From NCBI RefSeq assembly GCF_040719145.1, contig NZ_JBFDUZ010000001.1, positions 2,604,001-2,668,000 of the forward strand: a DNA stretch of 64,000 nt, written 5' to 3'. This stretch comes from Paenibacillus sp. JQZ6Y-1 (GTDB lineage: Bacteria; Bacillota; Bacilli; Paenibacillales; Paenibacillaceae). Below are positions 20,550 to 30,001 of the stretch, piece after piece. A program made the position numbers and the translations under genes. Position 1 is the first letter of the stretch, and each line of letters opens with the position of its first letter. Below the pieces are notes generated by a model that saw only the letters and a list, made by a program, of their open reading frames with translations, was not told where the DNA came from and made no database searches.

Positions 20550-20647
20550 TCATAAAGGGAGGAGAAACTACATCGAACACATTAGGCAATTATAGGATCA
20601 TGGCAACGATTCATTTCCAGCTTTGGCTCTGTCGAGCCGCTGGTCAT

Positions 20648-23260
20648 TTATTCAAATTTGCCATAGAACGCGTTGCGGTATACATCAGCCAGCTCGGTTA
20701 CAAGCGGCATTTTCGGATTGGCAGTGGTACATTGATCTTCAAAGGCACGGTCTGCCAAATAATCTACACGCGATTCAAAGTCCTTCGCGTCAAAGCCCAG
20801 CTCTTGGAATGTCTCAGGGATGCCCAGTTTGCGGTTCAGATCGCGAATCGCGTTGACCAGACTATTCACACCTTCTTCTGTCGTACGAGCAGGCAGTCCC
20901 AGAATACGGGCGATTTCGGCATAGCGTTCGTCAGCGATAAAGTGCGAATATTTAGGGAACGATGCAAACTTGGTCGGTTTTTTCGCATTGTAACGGATGA
21001 CGTGTGGCATCAGAATCGCATTGGTACGTCCATGTGCGGTATGGTATTGACCGCCCCATTTATGCGCCAGACTGTGGTTGATGCCAAGGAATGCGTTAGC
21101 AAATGCCATACCAGCGATGGTCGAAGCGTTGTGCATTTTCTCGCGTGCCAGTTTGTCGCCAGTCAGTGCCGATTGCTCCAAGTATTGGAACACCAGCTGA
21201 ATCGCTTTGATCGCCAGACCATCGGTGTAGTCATTCGCCATATTCGATACATAGGCTTCGATAGCATGAGTCAGCACGTCCATACCAGTATCCGCTACCG
21301 CTACACGTGGCAGGCTGTATACAAATTCGGGATCGACAATCGCTACGTCTGGAGTCAGCTCGTAATCTGCCAATGGATATTTGGTATTGCCTTTTTCTTT
21401 GTCGGTGATAACAGCGAACGAAGTCACTTCCGAACCGGTACCCGATGTGGTTGGGATGGCAACGAATTGTGCTTTTTGACCTAGATTTGGATATTTGTAG
21501 ATCCGTTTGCGAATATCCATGAATTTTTGTTTCAGGTTGTCAAAGCTTACATCTGGATATTCGTAGAACAGCCACATACCTTTGGCAGCATCCATTGGCG
21601 AACCGCCGCCCAGTGCGATAATGCAGTCTGGCTGGAAGCGTTCCATCATTTGACGACCGCGTTCTACCGTTGCTGTCGATGGATCAGGTTCCACTTCCGA
21701 GAATACTTCAATAGCTACTGGCGTTTGACGCTGACGCAGATAGTGCTCTACTTTTCCCACATAACCGAGCTGTACCATCATCGGGTCAGTAACAATCGCT
21801 ACACGGCTGATGTTCGGCATTTTGGCAAGGTATTGCGTCGATCCTTTTTCAAAGTATACTTTCGATGGGATTTTGAACCATTGCATATTCACGGTACGGC
21901 GAGCCACCCTTTTAATGTTAATCAGATTGACGGCAGTGACGTTCGACGATGTCGAGTTGCGTCCATACGATCCGCAGCCCAGTGTCAGCGAAGGCAGGTT
22001 CGTATTGTAAATGTCACCGATTGCGCCGTGGGTCGAAGGCGAGTTAACGATGATCCGTCCTGTTTGCAGACGATCCGCGAATTTCTGGATTACGTCTTCA
22101 TTGTTCGAGTGGATCGCCGAAGAGTGACCCATGCCGCCAAATTCTACGATTTGAGCCGCACGTTCGATGCCTTGATCAGCATTTTTTACTTTATAGCAAG
22201 CCAGTACAGGGCTTAATTTCTCAGCAGATAGCGGATATTTGGTGCCTACCCCTTCCAGCTCGGCTACCAGAATTTTGGTATCAGCAGGAACGGTAATTCC
22301 GCTCATTTCAGCAATTTTGGTGGCAGGTTGTCCGACGATGACTGGATTCACTGCACATTTGTCCACATTCATTGCGCCGGCAGTCAGTTTGCCGACTTCT
22401 TCTTTGGTGAGGAAATAGCAGCCGTTGTCGATCATCAATTTTTTTACTTGATCGAAAACAGGTTCTTCAATAACTACCGCTTGCTCGGAAGCACAGATCA
22501 TACCGTTATCAAACGATTTGGACAGGATCAGATCAGTTACCGCTTGTTTCAGATCGGCGCTTTTCTCAATAAATGCAGGTACGTTACCCGGACCTACGCC
22601 CAGTGCAGGTTTACCGCAGCTATATGCCGCTTTTACCATCGCACCACCACCAGTAGCCAGAATGAGTGCTACGTCAGGGTGATTCATCAGCGCGTTTGTT
22701 TTGTCCATCGACGGATTGTCGATCCATTGGATACAGTCAGCAGGTGCACCATGTTTGACAGCTGCTTCTAGCAAAATGCGAGCAGCTTCACGGCTGCATT
22801 GCTGTGCAGATGGGTGGAAACCAAAGATGATTGGGTTGCGCGTTTTGATTGCAATCAATGCCTTGAACATTGTTGTAGATGTCGGATTCGTTACAGGCGT
22901 GATCCCCATGATAATTCCAACTGGTTCAGCAATCTTTTGGAAACTGTCATACGCGTTGTCTTCAATCACGCCGACTGTTTTCTCATTTTTGATGCTATGG
23001 TAGATATATTCGGTAGCAAACAAGTTCTTGGTGATTTTATCCTCATATACCCCCCGGCCTGTTTCTTCCACTGCCATTTTAGCAAGGTGCATATGCTTGT
23101 CTAGCCCGGCAAGCGCCATCGCCTGTACAATGTTGTCGATTTGCTCCTGATCCATTTTCATAAAAGCGTTGTAGGCTTTGTTGCCCTTGTCGATCAGCTT
23201 TTGAATCTCTTCCTGTGCAGTCAATTCAACGGTACGAGCGGCATCATTTTTTACAGCCAT
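20648..23260 (-). CDS. adhE: Bifunctional acetaldehyde-CoA / alcohol dehydrogenase
   Basis: It reduces acetyl-CoA to acetaldehyde and then ethanol, reoxidising NADH in fermentation. The N-terminal aldehyde dehydrogenase domain (about 1-440) contains the catalytic Cys in [14 protein letters not shown]. The linker leads to a C-terminal iron alcohol dehydrogenase (about 455-865), with [13 protein letters not shown] for NAD binding and the iron histidines in the [12 protein letters not shown] region. Length is 870 residues from the ATG at 23258-23260; the ATG nine bases earlier directly abuts AGGAGG. An Fnr box at 23332-23347 lies 41.5 bp before the predicted start site, so it should be induced without oxygen, like pflB. 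Confidence 0.97.
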   Translation of the reverse strand: MAVKNDAARTVELTAQEEIQKLIDKGNKAYNAFMKMDQEQIDNIVQAMALAGLDKHMHLAKMAVEETGRGVYEDKITKNLFATEYIYHSIKNEKTVGVIEDNAYDSFQKIAEPVGIIMGITPVTNPTSTTMFKALIAIKTRNPIIFGFHPSAQQCSREAARILLEAAVKHGAPADCIQWIDNPSMDKTNALMNHPDVALILATGGGAMVKAAYSCGKPALGVGPGNVPAFIEKSADLKQAVTDLILSKSFDNGMICASEQAVVIEEPVFDQVKKLMIDNGCYFLTKEEVGKLTAGAMNVDKCAVNPVIVGQPATKIAEMSGITVPADTKILVAELEGVGTKYPLSAEKLSPVLACYKVKNADQGIERAAQIVEFGGMGHSSAIHSNNEDVIQKFADRLQTGRIIVNSPSTHGAIGDIYNTNLPSLTLGCGSYGRNSTSSNVTAVNLINIKRVARRTVNMQWFKIPSKVYFEKGSTQYLAKMPNISRVAIVTDPMMVQLGYVGKVEHYLRQRQTPVAIEVFSEVEPDPSTATVERGRQMMERFQPDCIIALGGGSPMDAAKGMWLFYEYPDVSFDNLKQKFMDIRKRIYKYPNLGQKAQFVAIPTTSGTGSEVTSFAVITDKEKGNTKYPLADYELTPDVAIVDPEFVYSLPRVAVADTGMDVLTHAIEAYVSNMANDYTDGLAIKAIQLVFQYLEQSALTGDKLAREKMHNASTIAGMAFANAFLGINHSLAHKWGGQYHTAHGRTNAILMPHVIRYNAKKPTKFASFPKYSHFIADERYAEIARILGLPARTTEEGVNSLVNAIRDLNRKLGIPETFQELGFDAKDFESRVDYLADRAFEDQCTTANPKMPLVTELADVYRNAFYGKFE

Positions 23261-23304
23261 TTCTCTCATCCTCCTCAGAATGTGTGTTGCTTTTGTCTAC
23301 GCAC

Positions 23305-23347
23305 TGATCATAGCATAGAGACATAAATCATAATGTGATTTTTTTCA
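23305..23347 (-). promoter_or_regulatory. Fnr-dependent adhE promoter
   Basis: The perfect box TGTGA-TTTTTT-TCACA (23332-23347) is centred 32 bp from the -10 TATGAT (23305-23310), i.e. at -41.5. A second box, AGTGA-AAATAA-TCACA, lies at 23426-23441 in the adhE-fnr gap and could also serve fnr. Confidence 0.8.
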
Positions 23348-23561
23348 CAATCAATTTTAATTTTTAAAAATTTCTTTTTTCTGTTTTTTCTTTTTGCATT
23401 TTAAATTAAGTAGAGGTATACTATAAGTGAAAATAATCACAAAGTTATTTATATTATGTTTTCTTTCTTTTCACCGATATGATTAAGAGTACCATATGGA
23501 AGAACAGAAATATTCTTACTAATTTTTCCTATAATTTAATGCAATCTGGTTATTTTCTACG

Positions 23562-23567
23562 TATAAT
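23562..23567 (+). promoter_or_regulatory. -10 of fnr
   Basis: A consensus TATAAT lies 25 nt before the fnr start codon. The -35 region is poor, so an activator may be needed; I see no Fnr box at -41.5 of this start. Confidence 0.45.
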
Positions 23568-23591
23568 GGGGACAAAAGGAGAGGACGAATC

Positions 23592-24320
23592 ATGAATAAT
23601 CAAATGGAACGCATGACTCAGAACGAAAACAGCAATACGACTAGCTTCTCGCCCGTCAATATGGAGCGACTCTTATCGTATGCAACGGAGCGCAATGTGC
23701 CTGCCGGTTCGCATCTGTTCTGGGAAGGCGATATTTCGGACAAATTATATTACATTAAAAGCGGACGTGTAAAACTAACCAAATCGACTGACGAAGGTAA
23801 AGAACTCATTCTGTATATGTACCAAAATGGCGATATGATCGGACAGGCAGATCTGTTCTCGGGTACGCGTCTGGGCTTCACTGCGGAAGCGTTAGAGGAT
23901 ACCGAGGTTGCGGTAATCGATCATAAAGACTTGGAGCTGATCATCTGTCAGCACTGTGACTTTGCGATTGATTTTATGAAATGGATGGGTACACACCACC
24001 GTCTGACTCAAACCAAAGTACGTGACCTGATGCTGTACGGCAAACCAGGTGCACTCTGCTCGACGCTCATTCGTCTGAGCAATACGTATGGCGAAGATTA
24101 TAATGAAGACGGCTCGATCCTGATCAATAAAAAAATTACACATACTGATCTGTCGAATATGATCGGCGCTACCCGTGAGAGCGTCAACCGGATGCTGAGC
24201 GATTTGCGTAAAAAAGATACGATTGAATACGAGCATGGCATGATCATTATTCACGATCTGGAGGCTTTGCAGGAAGTGTGTCATTGCGAACTATGCCCGA
24301 AAGAAGTCTGCCGCATCTAA
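23592..24320 (+). CDS. fnr: Oxygen-sensing transcription regulator Fnr (Bacillus type)
   Basis: It is a Crp-Fnr family activator of anaerobic genes. The 242 residues comprise an effector domain (about 20-150: GSHLFWEGDISDKLYYIKSG, GDMIGQADLFSG), a long dimer helix and a helix-turn-helix (TDLSNMIGATRESVNRMLSDL). The C-terminus carries Cys230, Cys232, Cys235 and Cys240 (CHCELCPKEVC). B. subtilis Fnr also binds its 4Fe-4S cluster with C-terminal cysteines, unlike E. coli FNR. It is divergent from adhE; pfl and adhE promoters with matching boxes are its likely targets. GGAGAGG lies 7 nt before the ATG. Confidence 0.95.
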   Translation: MNNQMERMTQNENSNTTSFSPVNMERLLSYATERNVPAGSHLFWEGDISDKLYYIKSGRVKLTKSTDEGKELILYMYQNGDMIGQADLFSGTRLGFTAEALEDTEVAVIDHKDLELIICQHCDFAIDFMKWMGTHHRLTQTKVRDLMLYGKPGALCSTLIRLSNTYGEDYNEDGSILINKKITHTDLSNMIGATRESVNRMLSDLRKKDTIEYEHGMIIIHDLEALQEVCHCELCPKEVCRI

Positions 24321-24360
24321 TCCCCTCTCCCCCTACGTATAACCAGATAGATTCATATAG

Positions 24361-24404
24361 CAAAAAAGCTTTCCACCGGCATTCACCGGGGAAAGCTTTT
24401 TTTG
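24361..24404. terminator. Bidirectional terminator
   Basis: AAAAAAGCTTTCC (24362-24374) and GGAAAGCTTTTTT pair around an inner CCGG helix. It serves convergent fnr and the HxlR-type gene. Confidence 0.85.
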
Positions 24405-24442
24405 TATGGCCGAAACTCCAACAGATCAGCCTGATCGACGTA

Positions 24443-24760
24443 TTAGTCTACCCACTGCTCCGCCCAATTTTGGATTTGATCCATAACCGGCTGCAGGGCG
24501 CGTCCTTTTTCCGTCAGTTCATACTCAATCCGTACCGGAGTCTCCGGATAGACCTGGCGTAACAAAATACCGCTTGCTTCCAGATCCTTCATACGCTCTG
24601 AGAGCATTTTGTCGCTCATCATCGGGATGAGATTGGATATGTCTTTGAACCGTTTAGGTCCGCTCATCAGGGACTGAATAATCAGGCCGTTCCATCGTTT
24701 CCCGAGAAAAGAGAACGCTGTCTCAAACCGCGGACATAAACCCAGCTGATGCTGTTCCAT
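24443..24760 (-). CDS. HxlR/YodB-family transcriptional regulator
   Basis: This 105-residue winged-helix protein has the family pattern: an N-terminal cysteine (Cys9), LGKRWNGLIIQSLMSGPKRFKDIS, MSDKMLSERMKDLEASGILLRQVYPETPVRIEYELTEKG. Members such as YodB sense electrophiles through the N-terminal cysteine; whether this one does is inference. The target is unknown: the upstream neighbour is a uracil-DNA glycosylase gene on the same strand, and there is no divergent target gene next to it. AGAGGTG precedes the ATG. Confidence 0.88.
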   Translation of the reverse strand: MEQHQLGLCPRFETAFSFLGKRWNGLIIQSLMSGPKRFKDISNLIPMMSDKMLSERMKDLEASGILLRQVYPETPVRIEYELTEKGRALQPVMDQIQNWAEQWVD

Positions 24761-24956
24761 CGTTTCACCTCTTTACTGGTCCGTAGCCCGATATCATCCT
24801 GCCTATCGTACCGGAACTCTCAATGTAAACTTACAATAAGTTAGCATATATAGTTTAACATATTTTTAACTATAATAAAACGAAAACCTACCGATTTCAG
24901 CGGTTTCTGTCGTATATTTACACCAGTTCGCGCTGGACATAACCACCTATAATAAA

Positions 24957-25661
24957 TCATTGTTCCGGCTTATATTTTATAACTTCGTGAATGAAATCGC
25001 GCAATCGATGCAGATCCTCCTGAATGGTCTGCTCTAACGAACGATTGTACAGAATTGCTGCTGGATGATAGAGCGGAAACACCCAATAAGACTGCTCCGA
25101 CCACGTGTATCCTTGTTCTGGATGGTACGGGTCTACCTGCCGAATCGCAGTCTGCCGTGGTTGTCCATGAATCTGCGATACGCTGGTGCTGTTGCCGATC
25201 AATCGGTGCAACCCAATATTGCCCAGTGTGATCAATACCTGCGGCTGTACAGTAGCAATCTCATAATCCAAAATGGGTGCATATGCCAGCACTTCTTTGC
25301 TGGTCGGTGTACGATTCGCCCGACTGAGGCGCTCTGGGTGATTCTTCACTGGCTTGTCACGATACGGACGACTACGCACCGCACTCGTAATGTATAAATC
25401 ATCGCGCGTCAATTGTAAATGATCCAGATAGCCGTCCAGCACCTTGCCTGCTTGTCCGCAAAATGGACGTCCCTGCTGAATTTCGTTGGCTCCCGGCGCT
25501 TCGCCAACTAGCATCAGCGAACCCGGCCATTTGCCGAATCCGGTCAAAAACCCTTCTAACCGCAGCCCTTCGACACGCTTGAGACAGGACTGTACTAGCT
25601 CTGGCGGCAAAGGAACATGACCAATTGCAAAAGCAGAGTCGTGGCTGTTCCTATATTCCAT
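24957..25661 (-). CDS. Uracil-DNA glycosylase, family 4-like without Fe-S ligands
   Basis: It is predicted to excise uracil from DNA. Motif A is LVGEAPGANEIQQGRPFCGQAG and motif B is the late FPLYHPAAILYNRS, both typical of family 4/5 enzymes. The four cysteines that hold the 4Fe-4S cluster in family 4 are missing: the regions read SCLKRVEG, YITSAVRSR and VLAYAPIL. Only two scattered cysteines remain. Length is 234 residues from the ATG at 25659-25661, preceded by GAGGAGGGG; a longer start lacks a site. It is monocistronic. Confidence 0.82.
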   Translation of the reverse strand: MEYRNSHDSAFAIGHVPLPPELVQSCLKRVEGLRLEGFLTGFGKWPGSLMLVGEAPGANEIQQGRPFCGQAGKVLDGYLDHLQLTRDDLYITSAVRSRPYRDKPVKNHPERLSRANRTPTSKEVLAYAPILDYEIATVQPQVLITLGNIGLHRLIGNSTSVSQIHGQPRQTAIRQVDPYHPEQGYTWSEQSYWVFPLYHPAAILYNRSLEQTIQEDLHRLRDFIHEVIKYKPEQ

Positions 25662-25796
25662 CAATGCAAACCCCTCCTCAGACATACCTAATCCTCTTGC
25701 CTGTCGGGTATCCGGTTTTAAAGAATGAACCGGTCATAAAAATCTCCCCATAGCTTATGAATCTATTACCCCAATCCTAGTACTAGCTACAACAAT

Positions 25797-25843
25797 CAAA
25801 AAGGTACGTCTGCTGGTCGGAATCAACCATGCAGACGTACCCT
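25797..25843 (-). terminator. Terminator of the sugar cluster
   Basis: GGTACGTCTGC (25803-25813) pairs perfectly with GCAGACGTACC (25831-25841) with an inner TGGT/ACCA helix; a T-run follows on the minus strand. A smaller hairpin, TGCCGAT/ATCGGCA, lies at 25955-25972. The remaining gap 25662-26013 shows nothing else. Confidence 0.85.
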
Positions 25844-26013
25844 GAAAATCATGCTCGTCTATCTCATTATTATGGCATTACATAAAAGTTAGGCGTCCCG
25901 TCCGTCCATCTGCTCAATCACAACAGGTTGCATACAGTATGATCAAAGTGGGCTTGCCGATCCTTATCGGCAGGCGTACTAACCCTTCCCTTATGCCGAC
26001 GCAGCTGACAATA

Positions 26014-26748
26014 TTATACGGTCAGTTTGCTGCTGCCGATTGCACGTTGCGGTTCGGTACGTCCAAATGCTGGACGTGCGTTGCTGGCAGGATATGCCCA
26101 GCGTACCGCATTGGCAATGATGTGCATAATATCTTGATTGTAATACGTAGGGTACGTTTCATGACCTGGACGGAAGTAGAAGATCTTCCCGTGACCACGG
26201 CGATACGTACAGCCGCTGCGGAATACTTCCCCGCCTTCAAAGTTGCTCAGGTACACCAGTTCATCCGGCGCTGGTACATCAAAGAATTCACCATACATTT
26301 CTTCTTTGTCCAGTGTGATCGAAGGGTTAACGCCCTGTGCGATCGGATGCGTCGGGTTGACACACCATAGGATTTCCTGCTCGTCGGCTACGCGCCATTT
26401 CAGATCGCAGCTGGTGCCCATCAGTTGTTTGAATGGTTTGGAAAAGTGTCCAGAATGAAGCACAATGAGACCCATGCCTTCATTTACGCGTCGTACGACT
26501 GCTTCGGCGATATCGTCGTCGACCAGGTCGTGCGCAGTATGGCCCCACCAGAGCATAACATCCGTAGAGTTCAGAACGGATTCCGTCAGACCGTGCTCAT
26601 CCTGATCCAGCGTTGCTGTGCGGCAGGCGAAGCCTTCTTTGGTCAATCCGTCTGCGAGTACTTTGTGAATTCCATCCGGGTATACGGCTTTTACATCATC
26701 GCGGATTTGCTCATGTACAAACTCATTCCAGACTGTTACGTTAATCAT
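26014..26748 (-). CDS. ThuA-like domain protein
   Basis: The 244 residues form a class I glutamine amidotransferase-like fold of the ThuA (trehalose utilisation) family. Visible are MLWWGHTAHDLVDDDIAEAVVRRVNEGMGLIVLHSGHFSKPFKQLMG and a C-terminal GKIFYFRPGHETYPTYYN, where family members keep conserved His residues. ThuA/ThuB proteins act in oxidation of disaccharides to 3-keto forms. The gene begins 22 nt after a TIM-barrel isomerase gene and shares its transcript. Its exact reaction is not established for this subgroup. Confidence 0.85.
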   Translation of the reverse strand: MINVTVWNEFVHEQIRDDVKAVYPDGIHKVLADGLTKEGFACRTATLDQDEHGLTESVLNSTDVMLWWGHTAHDLVDDDIAEAVVRRVNEGMGLIVLHSGHFSKPFKQLMGTSCDLKWRVADEQEILWCVNPTHPIAQGVNPSITLDKEEMYGEFFDVPAPDELVYLSNFEGGEVFRSGCTYRRGHGKIFYFRPGHETYPTYYNQDIMHIIANAVRWAYPASNARPAFGRTEPQRAIGSSKLTV

Positions 26749-26770
26749 ACTGTTACTGCCTCCCTGTTGT

Positions 26771-27739
26771 TTAGACCCACCACATCTCGCCGAGTTCTTC
26801 TTCGATCATAACCTGCTGCAAGTTGTGGACGGCTTTAGTAAATCCTTCGTTTACGGACATTAATCCGTCTTCATGCTCTATGCTAACAACGTAATCGTAA
26901 CCTACCAGGCGCAGGGCGCTGACAATGTCTGCCCATGTTTTCAAATCGTGACCATAACCGACGGTACGGAATTGCCATGCTCTATCGTTCATCTCCGCGT
27001 AGGAGTGCATGTCCGTTACACCGTTCATATTCATATTATCGGTATCCGTGATCGTATCTTTAGCATGAAAATGATGAATTGCGCCATTTTTCCCCAAAAT
27101 TTTTATTGCTGCGACAGGATCGATCCCTTGCCACCACATATGACTTGGGTCAAGGTTCGCTCCAATCGCTTCGCCTGCTGCTTCACGCAGCTTCAACATT
27201 GTGCCTGGGGTATGCACGGAGAATCCACCGTGTAGCTCAATACCGACTTTGACATTGTGATCAGAAGCCAGCTTGCCATTCTCCGTCCAGTATGGAATGA
27301 CTTTCGTATTCCATTGCCAGTCCAGCAGATCGCTGTAATCCGTTGGCCATGGTGCTACGGGCCAGTTTGGATATTTAGCGTTGTCGCTGTCACCCGGACA
27401 ACCAGAGAACGTATTCACGACTGGTACATCCAGCTTTTGAGCCAGCTTAACTGATTTAACAAAATCCTCATGTGCTTCCTGAGCAATCGCTTTTTGTGGA
27501 TGCAGCGGATTGCCGTGGCAGCTCAATGCGCTAATCATCAAACCACGAGATTCTACCGCTTTTTTGAACTCGCGCAGCTTGCCTGCATCTGCCAGCAATT
27601 CGTCCGGCTTACAGTGAACTGCGCCCGGATTACCGCCCGAACCGATCTCTACCGCCTTAACGCCTTTTTCGGCAACATAGTCAAGCGCCTCCTCAAAGCT
27701 TTTGTTGTTCAGCAATACCATAAATACGCCCAATTTCAT
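26771..27739 (-). CDS. Sugar phosphate isomerase/epimerase family protein
   Basis: The 322-residue TIM barrel of the AP-endonuclease-2/xylose-isomerase-like superfamily starts MKLGVFMVLLNNKSFEEAL. Metal-site elements are GIELHGGF, NLDPSHMWWQG, IHHFHAKD and the final SIEHEDGLM, matching the Glu-Asp/His-His-Glu metal centre of the family. Members act as keto-sugar isomerases or hydratases. The start at 27739 has GGAGG 8 nt upstream. It precedes the thuA-like gene, and the pair is likely one operon. Confidence 0.87.
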   Translation of the reverse strand: MKLGVFMVLLNNKSFEEALDYVAEKGVKAVEIGSGGNPGAVHCKPDELLADAGKLREFKKAVESRGLMISALSCHGNPLHPQKAIAQEAHEDFVKSVKLAQKLDVPVVNTFSGCPGDSDNAKYPNWPVAPWPTDYSDLLDWQWNTKVIPYWTENGKLASDHNVKVGIELHGGFSVHTPGTMLKLREAAGEAIGANLDPSHMWWQGIDPVAAIKILGKNGAIHHFHAKDTITDTDNMNMNGVTDMHSYAEMNDRAWQFRTVGYGHDLKTWADIVSALRLVGYDYVVSIEHEDGLMSVNEGFTKAVHNLQQVMIEEELGEMWWV

Positions 27740-27982
27740 TCGTGTTTCCTCCTGGTTCAACTGTTTTGTTAGGTAAAGTGGAATGGATGTTGTGTTTGAT
27801 TGGTTCGAATGATCTTCTACCTATTAATACGAACTCCATACCGATAAAGTTTGAAATTTCAGGAAATTTGTTAATAAAATTTTACTTATCTGTCATATAA
27901 AAAATTTTGTTTAGGCTGCCTATATTCTGCGTTGATGTTGTTCAACAACTTCTCGCCGCGAAATAGACGAGTAGCGTAGCAT

Positions 27983-29086
27983 TTATACCGATGCTACCTG
28001 CTGCTGCAATTCAATCGCTCGACCTGTGCGTGCTGATTCGTAGATGGCTTCTAGAATTTGCGTAACAACCAATGCCTGCTCTGGCTTCACCAGCGGCTCG
28101 GTATCGTTGATGATCGCTTCCAGCCACATGCGAGCTTCGCGTGCACCAGCATCTTCCGTATCGCCGGAGTAAAAAGCAACGCCGCCAGAGTTGAGATCAA
28201 CCTTGCTGTCGATCAGACGCCCATTCTTTTCCCCGTTGATATGCAGCCCATCACTCATATCTGCACCGCCCTCGGTTCCACACAGTAATGTCTGTGCTTC
28301 GCCGAATTGACGAATATTGAGCGCCCAGCTGGATTCCAGCGCGATGACCGCTCCATTCTCCATCGTGATAAAGCCAAATGCTGAATCCTCTACCTTAAAC
28401 TGTTCTGGGTCCCAAGGACCGAACGCATTCGCAGAGTTCGGACGTGGACCGAGCTTATGGAATGTAGAACCAAGAACACTTTTTGGCTTGTAATTGTCCA
28501 TCAGCCATAAGGTGAGATCCAAAGCATGGGTACCAATATCGATCAATGGCCCGCCGCCTTGCTTGTCCTCATCCAGAAATACACCCCACGTCGGTACAGC
28601 GCGGCGACGCAGTGCAATCGCCTTGCCGTAATACACATCGCCTAGATCGCCATCTTCGACCATTTGCTTCAAGTAGAGACTGTCGTCACGGAAGCGGTTT
28701 TGGTAAGCGATAGATAACTTTTTGCCTGTGCGTTTGGCTGCATCGACCATTTGCTGGGCTTCGGCAGTCGTTTTTGCCATCGGCTTTTCACAGAGTACGT
28801 GCTTGCCGGATTCCAATGCCGCAATACTGATGACAGCATGGGAATCATTTGGTGTGCAGACGTGAATCACATCAATACTGCCATCTGCGAGCAGTTCCTT
28901 ATAATCGGTATATACTTTGGCACCTGTAACGCCGTATTGCTCTGCTGCTTCCGCTGCGCGCTCCTGCACAATATCACAGAAGGCAACGAGCTTGGCAAGC
29001 GGCTGCTTGGCGAGACTTGGCAAGTGCTTGCCGTTAGCAATCCCGCCGCAGCCGATGATGCCAATATTCAATGTCTGATTAGACAT
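27983..29086 (-). CDS. Gfo/Idh/MocA family oxidoreductase
   Basis: A 367-residue NAD(P)-dependent sugar oxidoreductase. The N-terminal Rossmann domain has IGIIGCGGIANGKHLPSL and the EKPMAKT motif with the conserved lysine. The C-terminal alpha/beta domain has GGGPLIDIGTHALDLTLWLM with the catalytic-type Asp/His. It overlaps the end of the upstream isomerase gene by 8 nt and is translationally linked; its GGAGG lies in that gene. Substrate is not predictable; neighbours suggest oxidation or re-reduction of a keto-sugar. Confidence 0.92.
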   Translation of the reverse strand: MSNQTLNIGIIGCGGIANGKHLPSLAKQPLAKLVAFCDIVQERAAEAAEQYGVTGAKVYTDYKELLADGSIDVIHVCTPNDSHAVISIAALESGKHVLCEKPMAKTTAEAQQMVDAAKRTGKKLSIAYQNRFRDDSLYLKQMVEDGDLGDVYYGKAIALRRRAVPTWGVFLDEDKQGGGPLIDIGTHALDLTLWLMDNYKPKSVLGSTFHKLGPRPNSANAFGPWDPEQFKVEDSAFGFITMENGAVIALESSWALNIRQFGEAQTLLCGTEGGADMSDGLHINGEKNGRLIDSKVDLNSGGVAFYSGDTEDAGAREARMWLEAIINDTEPLVKPEQALVVTQILEAIYESARTGRAIELQQQVASV

Positions 29087-29846
29087 TTACGACGCCTCCT
29101 TTGGCGCCATAGCTTTTCACCCAATTGATACTCTGCTCGATACTTTGCATCGGAGCTTGCAGGCTGTTGTCCTGTTCCACAATGATCCATTCCGCTCCGG
29201 CTTTGTCCGCAGCATCCGCGACGCGTGCAACCGGCACTTCGCCTTCACCCAGCTCCATCATTTGAATACCATCATCGGTACGTTTGAAGTCTTTCCAGTG
29301 TACGAGCGGCAGACGGCCAGCATATTTGTCAATATATTCAATCGGATCGTAACCGCTATACTGTACCCATGCTGTATCCAGCTCTACCTGAATCAGATCA
29401 GCAGGCAATTCGGAATACAGAGCATCGAATACAGTGCTGTCACCGATCTTCTCTGTAAATTCAAAATCATGGTTGTGATACAGCAGAACTACATCGTTCT
29501 GGTTACAAACCTCTGCAAACTTACGCAGATTCGCAAAGATCTCTGGCCAATTGCCACGTTGCTCCTCAGACAGATAAGGAACAATAATATATTTGTTACC
29601 AATCGCTTTGTTATAATCAATCAGCGATTGAGCGTCATTCAGAAGATCATTGTATTGCGTATGGGAACCGACCACTTCCAAATTGTTCTTTTTCAGCAAT
29701 TCGTTAATTTGGTCGGCACTGCGTCCGTAAAATCCAGCAAACTCTACACCTTGATAACCGAGTTGAGCAATCTTTTCAATCGTACCTTCAAAATCGCGTT
29801 CCAGATCTTCACGTACGGTAAACAGCTGCAATCCAACTTTTAACAT
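29079..29846 (-). CDS. Sugar phosphate isomerase/epimerase family protein
   Basis: A second TIM-barrel protein of the same superfamily (255 residues), starting MLKVGLQLFTVREDLERDF. Metal-ligand stretches are LLYHNHDFEF, QVELDTAWVQYSG, PLVHWKDFK and EWIIVEQDN. It is only distantly similar to the one at 26771. The ATG at 29844-29846 is preferred over an upstream GTG, since AGGAGTG is 9 nt upstream. It forms an overlapping pair with the oxidoreductase gene that follows. Confidence 0.87.
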   Translation of the reverse strand: MLKVGLQLFTVREDLERDFEGTIEKIAQLGYQGVEFAGFYGRSADQINELLKKNNLEVVGSHTQYNDLLNDAQSLIDYNKAIGNKYIIVPYLSEEQRGNWPEIFANLRKFAEVCNQNDVVLLYHNHDFEFTEKIGDSTVFDALYSELPADLIQVELDTAWVQYSGYDPIEYIDKYAGRLPLVHWKDFKRTDDGIQMMELGEGEVPVARVADAADKAGAEWIIVEQDNSLQAPMQSIEQSINWVKSYGAKGGVVNV

Positions 29847-30001
29847 AATAGAATTCACTCCTGTAGGTAGTTTGGTTGAAACATGCGATGATGTCGATTC
29901 CAGATGCTAGTACTGCTATTTACTGTTATGCTATGTGTGGTATCTGTCGCTGTATCTAAGATATAGCGAGCAGGTGTATGCAAAATGGATGATGCGATTG
30001 G

